Positions 25,550 through 33,846 of a stretch of DNA of 35,518 bases are shown here, one piece after another. The notes under the pieces are model-generated. The model was not told the origin of the DNA. It worked only from the letters and a program-made list of their open reading frames with translations, and searched no databases. The translations under genes were made by a program, and so were the position numbers. The stretch comes from an uncultured Eubacteriales bacterium. GTDB taxonomy: Bacteria > Bacillota > Clostridia > Lachnospirales > Lachnospiraceae. Position 1 is the stretch's first letter, and each line of letters opens with the position of its first letter. Location: NCBI GenBank assembly GCA_949292785.1, contig CASFBK010000022.1:1-35518 (forward strand), written 5' to 3'.

Positions 25550-25579
25550 GAGAATGTAAGAAAAAGAGAGGTGAAAAGA

Positions 25580-25723
25580 ATGGACAGTTGTGATAGTTGC
25601 GGGCGAAGTAGGTACGATGGACATAGGCACATGTGCGTGAGAAAACAGCAGTATGCCGTGTGCAATCCGGCTGTCTGTTCTTTTGGCGCGGAAGGTGTAG
25701 AGCAGAGCGGTACGGCTGTATAA
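25580..25723 (+). CDS. 47-residue Cys-rich ORF
   Basis: The frame starts MDSCDSCGRSRYDGHRHMC with GAGAGGTG seven or so bases upstream of the ATG. Cys occurs at 4, 7, 19, 28 and 33 and His at 15 and 17, a zinc-binding pattern. The rest is polar and ends EQSGTAV. No family is recognised. It lies between the IbrB-like gene and mgtE, 80 nt before the latter, so it could be co-transcribed with either. It may be a genuine small metal-binding protein; its short length leaves a real chance that it is not translated. Confidence 0.4.
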   Translation: MDSCDSCGRSRYDGHRHMCVRKQQYAVCNPAVCSFGAEGVEQSGTAV

Positions 25724-25802
25724 GCTGGAGATTTTATGTCCATCTATTTGGTCCTCATAAAAATAATTCATTTGCAGAAACTGAGTACAGGAGGAAAAGA
25801 CG

Positions 25803-27236
25803 ATGGAAACGAACAATGAAAAAGAGATTCGGAAAGAATCTGACATCATGCCGGAAAAACCGGATTATGCCAAAGAACTGGAAGCCATCATCAAGAGCAA
25901 TGCATCGGATGCAGAGATAAGAGAGCAGCTGGATGATTACCATGAGAACGATATTGCAGATGTATTAGAAGAATTAACCCCTCAGGAGAGGAAAAAACTC
26001 TATCGCATCTTAGGAAAAGAAATTGTATCAGAGATTTTTACCTATCTGGAGGATGTAGAAACTTATATCAATGAGCTGGATTCCGAAGTAGCGGCTGACA
26101 TTATCGAATCCATGGATGCGGATGATGCGGTAGACGTTCTGGATGAACTCGAAGACGAGAAAAGTCAGGAATTAATCGAACTGCTGGATGAAGAATCCCG
26201 GCATGACATAGATTTGATTCATTCTTATGATGAAGATGAAATCGGCAGCCGCATGACCACTAATTTTATTGTGATAAAAAGAGGGGTTACCGTACGTCAG
26301 GCAATGAAAGCACTGGTAGAGCAGGCGGCAGAAAATGACAATATCGGAACCGTGTATGTAGAAGAGCAGGACGAGACCTTTTACGGAGCCATTGATTTAA
26401 AGGATTTGATTATTGCCAGAGAATATATACAGCTAGAGGATTTAATCAGTACCTCATATCCTTATGTATACGCCAAAGAGACGGTAGAGCAGTGTATTGA
26501 GGATTTGAAGGATTATTCCGAAGATTCCATTCCGGTGCTGGATAACGACAACCGGATTCTTGGGGTTATTACTGCACAGGACTTGATTGAGGTCGTAGAC
26601 GAAGAGATGGGCGAAGATTACGCCATGTTAGGTGGTCTGACCGCAGAAGAAGATTTGCAGGAGCCGGTACTACAGAGTATTCGCAAACGTATGCCGTGGC
26701 TGGTTATCCTGTTGTTTTTAGGTCTGGGCGTTTCTGCCGTAGTAGGAATTTTTGAAAAAGTAGTGGCAGAGCTTACCCTGGTAATGTGTTTTCAGTCCGT
26801 CATTCTTGGTATGTCGGGAAATGTTGGAACCCAGTCCCTTGCAGTAACGCTTCGTGTTTTGATGGATGAGAACCTTACCATGAAGGAGAAAATATATCTG
26901 GCATGGAAAGAAATGCGCATTGGTTTGTCTAATGGGTTATTGCTTGGTGTTATGTCCTTGGTGATTATCGGAGGTTACATTATGCTGTTTAAGGGAAAGA
27001 GCTTTTTATTCGCTTTTTCCATATCGGGATGTATCGGTATCTCTCTTGCGGCGGCTATGATGATTTCCGGATTTAATGGAGCAATTATACCAATTATCTT
27101 TAAAAAAATGAAAATTGATCCGGCAGTGGCATCCGGTCCGTTAATCAGTACCATAAATGATTTGGTTGGAGTCGTAGTTTACTATGGACTGGCGTGGGTA
27201 TTTCTGATAAATATACTGCATTTGAATCTGTTGTAA
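25803..27236 (+). CDS. mgtE: Magnesium transporter MgtE
   Basis: The 477-residue product has the three MgtE parts. The N-terminal helical domain (about 15-150) is rich in Asp/Glu (DYHENDIADVLEELTPQER, MDADDAVDVLDELEDEK). A pair of CBS domains follows (about 155-270; IGSRMTTNFIVIKRGVT, DNDNRILGVITAQDLIEVV). Five C-terminal helices include SVILGMSGNVGTQSLAVTLR and the conserved FNGAIIPIIFKK. It is a Mg2+-gated channel-like importer in the cytoplasmic membrane. AGGAGGAAAAGACG precedes the ATG. No magnesium riboswitch could be recognised upstream. Confidence 0.96.
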   Translation: METNNEKEIRKESDIMPEKPDYAKELEAIIKSNASDAEIREQLDDYHENDIADVLEELTPQERKKLYRILGKEIVSEIFTYLEDVETYINELDSEVAADIIESMDADDAVDVLDELEDEKSQELIELLDEESRHDIDLIHSYDEDEIGSRMTTNFIVIKRGVTVRQAMKALVEQAAENDNIGTVYVEEQDETFYGAIDLKDLIIAREYIQLEDLISTSYPYVYAKETVEQCIEDLKDYSEDSIPVLDNDNRILGVITAQDLIEVVDEEMGEDYAMLGGLTAEEDLQEPVLQSIRKRMPWLVILLFLGLGVSAVVGIFEKVVAELTLVMCFQSVILGMSGNVGTQSLAVTLRVLMDENLTMKEKIYLAWKEMRIGLSNGLLLGVMSLVIIGGYIMLFKGKSFLFAFSISGCIGISLAAAMMISGFNGAIIPIIFKKMKIDPAVASGPLISTINDLVGVVVYYGLAWVFLINILHLNLL

Positions 27237-27259
27237 ATAAATAAAAAATATGCTATACT
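27231..27259 (+). promoter_or_regulatory. Promoter of the CapA-like gene
   Basis: TTGTAA (27231-27236), 17 nt, TATACT (27254-27259) with an extended -10 TG at 27251-27252. It overlaps the end of mgtE, so transcription of the next gene can be independent. Confidence 0.7.
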
Positions 27260-27385
27260 AAATCCGCATGAGAAGCAATCACTTTCCTAAGAGCGGGAAA
27301 GGGGTTACATTTGCGTGGAAGGAATAAGCCGGATTAGATGCGTGCACTCCAATTTGGCGCCGCCCACGAACGATGAGGTACATTC
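27260..27385 (+). other. Structured 5' leader of the CapA-like gene
   Basis: The leader of about 120 nt can fold with a closing stem AATCCG/CGGATT (27261-27337 region) around an inner hairpin CTTTCC/GGAAAG. A GC-rich segment GGCGCCGCCCACG follows, and the ATG lacks a clear AGGAGG (only GATGAGG 10 nt upstream). It does not match any riboswitch class I know. Confidence 0.4.
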
Positions 27386-28813
27386 ATGGACAGAAGAAGA
27401 AAGACCGGGATTTTACTGGTGATGCTCTTTTGTATGATGGTATGTGGCTGTACAAAAGATACAAAGGAGTCTGCTTCCGATAATGTGAGGCTGGACCACT
27501 TAGACCAGACTGTTTCGGAAGAAGTAAACGAGAGTGATGCGTCAGGAGACCAATCCACCAATCAGATTAATGATTTGACCGATTCCATAGAACAGATTTT
27601 GGAACATGCGGCAAAAGAGTTTGTTGGCGGATATCTGGTTGATGAATCATTTTTTATGTGGTTGTCGAAGCAGTATGGAGATGAGTGCATTTATAATTTG
27701 GCAGATGCTGTAATGGAAAATGTCCAGAACAGTGAGAGCTGGTATGAAATTACAGGAAAGTCCATACATGTGTTGTGGCTGGAGTATTGTGAGCATACGG
27801 GCTTTCAAAGCTATATGCTTGAGAATGTATATTGGAAGGAATGTACCGATGAGCATCAGGTGGTGTTGGATTTCAGCGGAGACATTAATCTTTCGGAAGG
27901 CTGGTCCACTACAGAATATATGGATACCCAGGCAAATGGCATAGAGGATTGCATGTCAGCATCATTGCTGTCAGAAATGCGTGGAACAGATATTCTGATG
28001 ATAAATAATGAATATACCTATAGTACCAGAGGAACACCGTTAAAGGGAAAGGCATATACATTTCGGGCGAATCCGCAACGGGTAAGTGTACTTGATACCT
28101 TAGGAGCGGACATTGTATCCGTAGCCAATAATCATGTATATGACTATGGAGAAGAAGCGTTGGTAGATACCTTAGAGACCCTGGAGAATGCGGGGATTCC
28201 CTATGTGGGCGCAGGAAGAAATATTACAGATGCCATGAAGCCGGTCTCCTTTATTGCAAATGGGAGGAAAATCACCATTGTATCGGCAACGCAGATAGAG
28301 CGTTCCACCAACTATACGAAAGAAGCCACAGAGGACAGCCCCGGGGTATTAAAGACATTAAAGCCGGATAAGTTTATTTCTGTAATTGAAAAGGCAAGGA
28401 AGAACAGTGATTATGTCGTTGTTTTTGTGCACTGGGGAACAGAAGGAACCAATCAATATGGCAGTGACCAGGTGACTCTGGGTCAACAATTTATTGATGC
28501 AGGGGCAGATGTCATTATTGGTGGACATACCCATTGCCTGCAGGGGTTTGCGTATTACGAAGGAAAGCCCATTATTTACAGTCTTGGTAATTTCTGGTTT
28601 AATAATCAGAAGCTGGATACGGGATTATCTCAGGTGGTGATTCATACAGATACCAATCAGATAGATTTTCGTTTCCTGCCGTGTATTCAGCAGGGCTGTG
28701 TCACTTCTCTGGTAGAAGATGCCGGAGAAAAACAGCGTATCCTGGATTTTATGCAGGAGATTTCCGCACCGGGTGTTACTGTAGACGGTGAAGGATATGT
28801 GAGAGAAGAATAA
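27386..28813 (+). CDS. CapA-family lipoprotein (poly-gamma-glutamate synthesis protein-like)
   Basis: The 475-residue protein has a short basic start, a hydrophobic helix and a lipobox VCGC (Cys22), so it is a lipoprotein on the outer face of the membrane. A low-complexity acidic linker follows, then an N-terminal region of unknown function. The CapA/PGA_cap metallophosphoesterase-like domain lies from about 155: LDFSGDINLSEGW, VSVANNHVYDYGEEALVDTL, VVFVHWGTEG, IGGHTHCLQGFAYYEGKP and YSLGNFWFN. CapA proteins take part in making or exporting poly-gamma-glutamate, but no capB or capC is nearby, and many stand-alone members are of unknown role. A wall- or polymer-related phosphodiesterase is equally possible. 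Confidence 0.88.
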   Translation: MDRRRKTGILLVMLFCMMVCGCTKDTKESASDNVRLDHLDQTVSEEVNESDASGDQSTNQINDLTDSIEQILEHAAKEFVGGYLVDESFFMWLSKQYGDECIYNLADAVMENVQNSESWYEITGKSIHVLWLEYCEHTGFQSYMLENVYWKECTDEHQVVLDFSGDINLSEGWSTTEYMDTQANGIEDCMSASLLSEMRGTDILMINNEYTYSTRGTPLKGKAYTFRANPQRVSVLDTLGADIVSVANNHVYDYGEEALVDTLETLENAGIPYVGAGRNITDAMKPVSFIANGRKITIVSATQIERSTNYTKEATEDSPGVLKTLKPDKFISVIEKARKNSDYVVVFVHWGTEGTNQYGSDQVTLGQQFIDAGADVIIGGHTHCLQGFAYYEGKPIIYSLGNFWFNNQKLDTGLSQVVIHTDTNQIDFRFLPCIQQGCVTSLVEDAGEKQRILDFMQEISAPGVTVDGEGYVREE

Positions 28814-28821
28814 GACAGAGT

Positions 28822-28865
28822 GCCGCAATTTATGCAAATATTTTTGTAAAAGTGTTTGCTGCGGC
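28822..28865 (+). terminator. Hairpin between the CapA-like gene and gpmI
   Basis: GCCGCA pairs with TGCGGC and inner GCAAA with TTTGC. There is no proper T run, so it may be a weak terminator or a leader stem of gpmI. Confidence 0.4.
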
Positions 28866-28915
28866 TTCCATATAAAAAGAAAACAACAAAATTTAAAAAG
28901 AAAGAGGAGATTATT

Positions 28916-30457
28916 ATGAGTAAGAAACCTACCGTGTTAATGATTCTGGATGGATTTGGATTAAATGAAAAGCATGAAGCGAATGCTGTTTATGAAGCAA
29001 AGACTCCGAATATTGATGGATTAATGAAAGAATATCCATTTGTAAGAGGATATGCAAGCGGACTTGCAGTAGGACTTCCGGATGGACAGATGGGTAACTC
29101 CGAAGTAGGACATCTGAATATGGGTGCCGGAAGAATTGTATACCAGGAATTAACCAGAATTACCAAGGAAATCGAAGATGGAGATTTCTTTAAGAACGAA
29201 GCGCTGCTTACCGGAATGAAGAATGTAAAGGAGAATAACTCTGCACTTCATTTATTTGGATTATTGTCCGATGGTGGAGTACACAGCCACAATACACATT
29301 TGTATGGACTGTTGGAAATGGCAAGAAGAGAAGGAATTGAAAAGGTATATGTACACTGCTTCTTAGACGGTCGTGATACAGCGCCAACCTCCGGAAAAGG
29401 ATTCATGGAAGAGTTAGAAAGCAAGATGAAAGAAATCGGTGTAGGTGAAATTGCTTCCGTAACCGGTCGTTACTATGCAATGGACCGTGACAACCGTTGG
29501 GACCGTGTAGAGGCTGCCTATAAAGCCGTTGCAAATGGAGAAGGAAAGAAAGTTTCTAATGCAGTAGAAGCAGTAGCTACTTCCTATGCAGAAGAAGTTA
29601 CAGATGAATTCGTAGTACCAACTGTTGTGGAAAAGGATGGAAAGCCGGTTGCAACTGTAAATGATAAGGATACTATTATCTTCTTTAACTTCCGCCCGGA
29701 CCGTGCAAGAGAGATTACCAGAGCATTTTGTGCAGATGATTTCGACGGCTTTGACAGAGGCGCAAGAAAAGATGTTACTTATGTATGCTTTACCGAATAT
29801 GATGTAACCATTCCAAATAAAATTGTTGCATTCCACAAGGTAGAACTGAAAAATACCTTTGGACAGTTCTTAGCTGACAATGGTAAGACTCAGGCAAGAA
29901 TTGCAGAGACAGAAAAATATGCACATGTTACTTTCTTCTTTAATGGTGGTGTAGAAGAGCCAAATCCGGGAGAAGACAGAATTCTTGTAAAATCTCCAAA
30001 GGTAGCAACCTACGACCTGAAACCGGAAATGAGCGCGTATGAAGTTTGCGACAAGCTGGTAGATGCGATTAAGTCTGATAAGTATGATGTGATTATCATC
30101 AACTTTGCTAATCCGGATATGGTAGGACATACCGGCGTAGAAGCAGCAGCTATTGCAGCGGTAGAAGCAGTAGATACCTGTGTTGGAAAAGCAGTTGCAG
30201 CAATCAAGGAAGTAGATGGAACAATGTTCATCTGTGCAGACCATGGAAATGCAGAGCAGTTGATTGACTATGAGACCGGAGAGAGCTTTACAGCACATAC
30301 CACAAATCCGGTACCATTCATTCTGGTAAATTATGATTCTGCATATACCTTAAGAGAAGGCGGATGCCTGGCAGATATCGCGCCGACCCTGATTGAGATT
30401 ATGGGAATGGAACAGCCGGCAGAAATGACCGGAAAGTCCTTATTGGTGAGAAAATAG
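28916..30457 (+). CDS. gpmI: 2,3-bisphosphoglycerate-independent phosphoglycerate mutase
   Basis: The 513-residue cytoplasmic enzyme interconverts 3- and 2-phosphoglycerate, the step before enolase, using two Mn2+ ions. Visible are the N-terminal metal motif LMILDGFGLNE, the phosphoserine loop MGNSEVGHLNMGAGR, the inserted transferase domain (HLFGLLSDGGVHSHNTHLYG, DGRDTAPTSG, GRYYAMDRD, NFRPDRARE) and C-terminal metal ligands in NFANPDMVGHTG and CADHGNAEQ. Length is standard. The ATG at 28916 follows AGAGGAGATTATT; a longer in-frame start at 28856 has no ribosome site. It ends before a bidirectional terminator. Confidence 0.98.
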   Translation: MSKKPTVLMILDGFGLNEKHEANAVYEAKTPNIDGLMKEYPFVRGYASGLAVGLPDGQMGNSEVGHLNMGAGRIVYQELTRITKEIEDGDFFKNEALLTGMKNVKENNSALHLFGLLSDGGVHSHNTHLYGLLEMARREGIEKVYVHCFLDGRDTAPTSGKGFMEELESKMKEIGVGEIASVTGRYYAMDRDNRWDRVEAAYKAVANGEGKKVSNAVEAVATSYAEEVTDEFVVPTVVEKDGKPVATVNDKDTIIFFNFRPDRAREITRAFCADDFDGFDRGARKDVTYVCFTEYDVTIPNKIVAFHKVELKNTFGQFLADNGKTQARIAETEKYAHVTFFFNGGVEEPNPGEDRILVKSPKVATYDLKPEMSAYEVCDKLVDAIKSDKYDVIIINFANPDMVGHTGVEAAAIAAVEAVDTCVGKAVAAIKEVDGTMFICADHGNAEQLIDYETGESFTAHTTNPVPFILVNYDSAYTLREGGCLADIAPTLIEIMGMEQPAEMTGKSLLVRK

Positions 30458-30478
30458 TATATAGGAAAAATAGAAAAG

Positions 30479-30513
30479 GAAAAGCCAGTAGACGAAAAAT
30501 CTACTGGCTTTTC
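30479..30513. terminator. Bidirectional terminator between gpmI and the PilZ gene
   Basis: A perfect 13-bp stem GAAAAGCCAGTAG/CTACTGGCTTTTC with a 9-nt loop, giving T-rich ends on both strands between convergent genes. Confidence 0.9.
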
Positions 30514-30527
30514 TTAAATTTAAAATA

Positions 30528-30872
30528 TTATGTATGACTGGAAACATGTTTTCGGATATTTGTCAGTAAGTTCGGCTCTGGATTTACAAATTCTCCACCG
30601 TAAGAGTAACGTGTTCCGTCAATAATATCGCAGCGGATGATTTTAAGAGTCGCATTAGCTTCTTTTCCGTCTGTAAAATTTACAGAAGCATTAAAGTAAT
30701 AGTCCAGAGGCAGGATACATTCCGAGGTGAATCCTACACCGTGTTCCGAAATATCAGTGACATCAATGGGGGACTCCAGATGATGAATACCGGAAGTCTC
30801 CTGTTTGTAAAGGTCGCAGATACTTAACGTAAGGTGTATTGGGGCTCTGGGACTTCTTCTTTTTTCTATCAT
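30528..30872 (-). CDS. PilZ-domain protein (putative c-di-GMP receptor)
   Basis: The 114-residue protein is almost all one PilZ domain: EKRRSPRAPI near the start carries the RxxxR motif (RRSPR), and IDVTDISEHGVGF carries the D/NxSxxG motif, both needed for c-di-GMP binding. The C-terminal part (RCDIIDGTRYSYGGEFV) is the usual closing strand. Minus-strand AGGAGG at 30884-30889 precedes the ATG. It is a single gene convergent to gpmI. A strong promoter lies about 300 bp upstream, so the mRNA would have a leader of about 290 nt holding two copies of an 83-nt repeat. Binding of c-di-GMP is inferred from motifs; the partner protein is unknown. Confidence 0.85.
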   Translation of the reverse strand: MIEKRRSPRAPIHLTLSICDLYKQETSGIHHLESPIDVTDISEHGVGFTSECILPLDYYFNASVNFTDGKEANATLKIIRCDIIDGTRYSYGGEFVNPEPNLLTNIRKHVSSHT

Positions 30873-30927
30873 AATTGTAAAAACCTCCTAGGTGAACGTT
30901 GGTCTGGTGGGAGTTCAAACGGAATCT

Positions 30928-31010
30928 CGAAGGGTACGCGTGATTGCGCGTTGCTGCATCCCGCTTGGGGCGTTCGCCTCATATATTGCGATGCAAGCAC
31001 CCCTTAGCAG
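30928..31010. repeat. 83-bp repeat, copy 1
   Basis: This copy and the one at 31032-31114 are direct repeats with 5 differences in 83 bases, 104 bp apart. Each has internal complementarity: TGCATC/GATGCA, GGGCG/CGCCT-type and ACGCG/CGCGT-type stems, plus AGGGT near the left end against ACCCCTT at the right end. On the minus strand a three-stem RNA can be drawn. Confidence 0.85.
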
Positions 31011-31031
31011 TAGTGCTGGTGAACGAAAGTC

Positions 31032-31114
31032 CGAAGGGTACGCGTGATTCCGCGTCGCTGCATCCCGCTTGAGGCGTTCGCCCCATATATTCCGATGCAA
31101 GCACCCCTTAGCAG
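31032..31114. repeat. 83-bp repeat, copy 2
   Basis: The partner of the copy at 30928-31010. ACGCG-TGATTC-CGCGT gives a cleaner hairpin here than in copy 1, and the changes G/C and T/C in the arms partly keep pairing. A 21-bp unrelated spacer separates the copies. Confidence 0.85.
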
Positions 31115-31168
31115 ACAAGTCTGCACGGTATGCTCGCCCCGTAATCTACCCTTCTCATCGCTAACAAC

Positions 31169-31196
31169 ATTATACTAAATATTTCGGCTTCGTCAA
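31169..31196 (-). promoter_or_regulatory. Minus-strand promoter for the PilZ transcript
   Basis: Read on the minus strand, TTGACG (31196-31191), 16 nt, TATAAT (31174-31169). Transcription would start near 31162 and run through both 83-nt repeats before the PilZ start codon. Confidence 0.7.
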
Positions 31197-31317
31197 AATA
31201 AGAGATAATAAAATTATTTATAAGAATGACTTATAAAACAACTAAATTATACAAAATATCTAAAGAAACAACAGAAAATTTCTACAGATAGAAAAGTGGT
31301 ATCAGGATGGAAATTCA

Positions 31318-31347
31318 TTGACTTAAAGAAAGAGCCTGTATTATAAT
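31318..31347 (+). promoter_or_regulatory. Promoter of purC
   Basis: TTGACT (31318-31323), 18 nt, TATAAT (31342-31347), 66 nt before the ATG. No purine riboswitch fold or PurR-type box was recognised in the leader. Confidence 0.75.
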
Positions 31348-31413
31348 CAAAACGTATGTTAAAATATGCACGTAGTAGGTGCAATATCAGGAAAGTGAGA
31401 ATGGAGGATAACA

Positions 31414-32292
31414 ATGAGTATTCAGGAATTTAAACCGGTAAAAGAAGGAAAGGTACGTGAAGTTTATGATAACGGAGACAATCTGATTATTGTAGCGACA
31501 GACAGAATTTCTGCTTTTGATGTTATTTTAAAGAACAAAGTTACAAAGAAAGGTGCAATCCTTACACAGATGTCTAAGTTTTGGTTTGATTTTACCAAGG
31601 ACATTGTGCCGAACCATATGCTTTCCGTGGATGTAAAAGATATGCCCGAATTTTTCCAGAATGAGAGATTTGATGGCAATAGCATGATGTGCAAAAAGTT
31701 AGAAATGCTTCCAATCGAATGTATTGTACGTGGATATATTACAGGAAGCGGCTGGGCAAGCTATCAGGAAAACGGAACTGTTTGTGGAATCAAGCTGCCG
31801 GAAGGATTAAAAGAATCAGACAAGCTGCCGGAGCCGATTTATACACCAAGTACCAAGGCTGAGCTTGGCGACCATGATGAAAATATTTCTTTTGAAAAAA
31901 GTGTAGAAGTATTAGAGAAGGTTTACCCTGGAAAGGGTGCTGATTACGCACAGCAGATTAAAGAATGTACGATTGCATTATATAAAAAATGTGCAGAATA
32001 TGCACTGAGCAAAGGAATTATCATTGCAGATACCAAGTTTGAGTTTGGTTTGGATGAGAATGGTAAGGTTGTTCTGGGAGACGAAATGCTTACACCGGAT
32101 AGCTCTCGTTTCTGGCCATTAGAAGGATATGAAGCTGGAAAGTCCCAGCCATCCTTTGACAAACAGTTCGTAAGAGACTGGCTGAAAGAGAATCCGGACA
32201 GCGATTATTTACTGCCGGAAGAAGTAGTAGATAAGACAGTAGATAAATACAAAGAAGCATATGAATTATTAACCGGTAAAAAATTTGCATAA
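31414..32292 (+). CDS. purC: Phosphoribosylaminoimidazole-succinocarboxamide synthase
   Basis: SAICAR synthase joins aspartate to CAIR with ATP in the eighth step of IMP synthesis. The 292-residue product shows KEGKVREVYD (nucleotide-binding loop), VATDRISAFDVIL, the signature LPIECIVRGYITGSGWASYQ and IIADTKFEFGLDE with LGDEMLTPDSSRFW. It is somewhat longer than the 240-residue Bacillus type, closer to the 290-300-residue form. AATGGAGGATAACA precedes the ATG. It is the first gene of a purC-purF-purB group and lies 17 nt before purF. Confidence 0.97.
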   Translation: MSIQEFKPVKEGKVREVYDNGDNLIIVATDRISAFDVILKNKVTKKGAILTQMSKFWFDFTKDIVPNHMLSVDVKDMPEFFQNERFDGNSMMCKKLEMLPIECIVRGYITGSGWASYQENGTVCGIKLPEGLKESDKLPEPIYTPSTKAELGDHDENISFEKSVEVLEKVYPGKGADYAQQIKECTIALYKKCAEYALSKGIIIADTKFEFGLDENGKVVLGDEMLTPDSSRFWPLEGYEAGKSQPSFDKQFVRDWLKENPDSDYLLPEEVVDKTVDKYKEAYELLTGKKFA

Positions 32293-32309
32293 TAGAACTG
32301 GAGAAACCT

Positions 32310-33755
32310 ATGGACAACGATAAGATAGAAAAAAATGTTCAGGGAGACGAACTGCATGAAGAGTGCGGCGTCTTTGGAATGTATGATTTTGATGGAAACG
32401 ATGTGGCTTCCACCATATATTACGGCTTGTTCGCATTACAGCACAGAGGGCAGGAAAGCTGTGGTATTGCCGTAAGTGAGACGAATGGTCCGAAAGGAAA
32501 GGTCACTTCCTATAAGGGAATGGGACTGGTAAATGAAGTATTTACCCAGGAGAATCTGGAGTCTATGAAGGGAGACATCGGTGTGGGACATGTACGTTAT
32601 TCTACTGCCGGTGCGTCTACCCGGGAAAATGCACAGCCCCTGGTATTAAATTATGTAAAGGGAACACTGGCACTGGCACATAACGGTAATTTAATCAATG
32701 CCAAGGAGCTGCGCCATGACCTGGAGTATACCGGAGCAATTTTCCAGACGACCATTGATTCCGAAGTAATTGCATATCACATTGCAAGAGAGCGTTTGAA
32801 CTGTAAAACGGTAGAAGAAGCAGTAGGACGTGCTATTCGAAAAATCAAAGGAGCGTTTTCTCTGGTAGTGATGAGTCCGCGGAAACTGATTGGTGCAAGA
32901 GACCCCTTTGGTTTTAAACCGCTTTGTATTGGAAAACGTGATAATGCTTATATCATAGCATCGGAGACCTGTGCCCTGGATACCATTGGTGCAGAGTATG
33001 TACGAGATGTACTTCCGGGAGAAATCGTAACCATTACTCCGGATGGAATTCAGTCTGATACCAGTTTGTGTCTGCCAAAAGAGCAGGAAGCAAGATGTAT
33101 TTTTGAATATATCTATTTTGCAAGACCGGACAGCCATATTGACGGCGTAAGCGTTTATGGTTCCAGAATTAAGGCAGGACGTTTCCTTGCCATGGATTCA
33201 CCGGTAGAAGCTGACCTGGTAGTAGGGGTACCGGAATCCGGAAATGCAGCAGCACTTGGTTATTCCATGGAGTCCGGAATTCCTTATGGAACTGCCTTTG
33301 TAAAAAATGGCTATGTTGGTCGTACTTTTATCAAGCCGAAGCAGAGTAACCGTGAGTCCAGCGTAAAAGTAAAATTAAATGTGTTAGAAGAATCGGTAAA
33401 GGGAAAACGCGTCATCATGATTGATGATTCCATTGTACGTGGAACCACCTCTGACCGTATTGTAAGAATGCTGCGTGAAGCGGGAGCAACAGAGGTACAT
33501 GTGAGAATTTCCTCCCCGCCATTTTTGTGGCCATGTTATTTTGGAACAGATATTCCTGAGCGGGAACAGTTAATTGCTTATAACCGTACCATAGAAGAAA
33601 TTCGTGATATTATCGGTGCAGACAGTCTTGGTTATCTTGGAATTGAGCGTCTGGCAGAGATGGCAGAAGAACTTCCTATCTGTAAGGGATGCTTTACCGG
33701 AAAATATCCGATGGAACCACCGAAAGAAGATATCAGAGGTGACTTTGAGCGATAA
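32310..33755 (+). CDS. purF: Amidophosphoribosyltransferase
   Basis: Glutamine PRPP amidotransferase catalyses the committed first step of purine synthesis. The 481-residue precursor has a leader of 18 residues and then ECGVFGMYDF, where the Cys becomes the N-terminal nucleophile after cleavage. The glutaminase part has LFALQHRGQESCGIA and HVRYSTAG; the synthase part has the PRPP loop VIMIDDSIVRGTTS. Cysteines in ARCIFEYIYF, FLWPCYFGTD and CKGCFTGKYP match the ligands of the oxygen-sensitive Fe4S4 cluster in the Bacillus-type enzyme, consistent with an anaerobe. The ribosome site is weak (GGAGAAACCT). Confidence 0.97.
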   Translation: MDNDKIEKNVQGDELHEECGVFGMYDFDGNDVASTIYYGLFALQHRGQESCGIAVSETNGPKGKVTSYKGMGLVNEVFTQENLESMKGDIGVGHVRYSTAGASTRENAQPLVLNYVKGTLALAHNGNLINAKELRHDLEYTGAIFQTTIDSEVIAYHIARERLNCKTVEEAVGRAIRKIKGAFSLVVMSPRKLIGARDPFGFKPLCIGKRDNAYIIASETCALDTIGAEYVRDVLPGEIVTITPDGIQSDTSLCLPKEQEARCIFEYIYFARPDSHIDGVSVYGSRIKAGRFLAMDSPVEADLVVGVPESGNAAALGYSMESGIPYGTAFVKNGYVGRTFIKPKQSNRESSVKVKLNVLEESVKGKRVIMIDDSIVRGTTSDRIVRMLREAGATEVHVRISSPPFLWPCYFGTDIPEREQLIAYNRTIEEIRDIIGADSLGYLGIERLAEMAEELPICKGCFTGKYPMEPPKEDIRGDFER

Positions 33756-33846
33756 GCAGACTGCGAATAGCTGAAGCGAAGCGGATTCGCGGTGGTCGCT
33801 GTTTATTGCAGAGAAAACACAAATAGAGTAAAAAAGGAGAACACAT

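Noticed and set aside
23344-25723. IbrAB-like region as part of a prophage or integrated element
   Set aside because: No integrase, att-like repeats, structural phage genes or abrupt composition change are visible on either side.
30928-31114. Tandem repeats as a CRISPR array
   Set aside because: Only two 83-bp units with a single short spacer and no cas genes.
30915-31118. Minus-strand ORF of 67 codons across the tandem repeats
   Set aside because: Its protein repeat merely mirrors the DNA repeat, and there is no proper ribosome site.
31348-31413. Purine riboswitch or PurR box before purC
   Set aside because: The leader is too short and lacks the conserved junction sequences.
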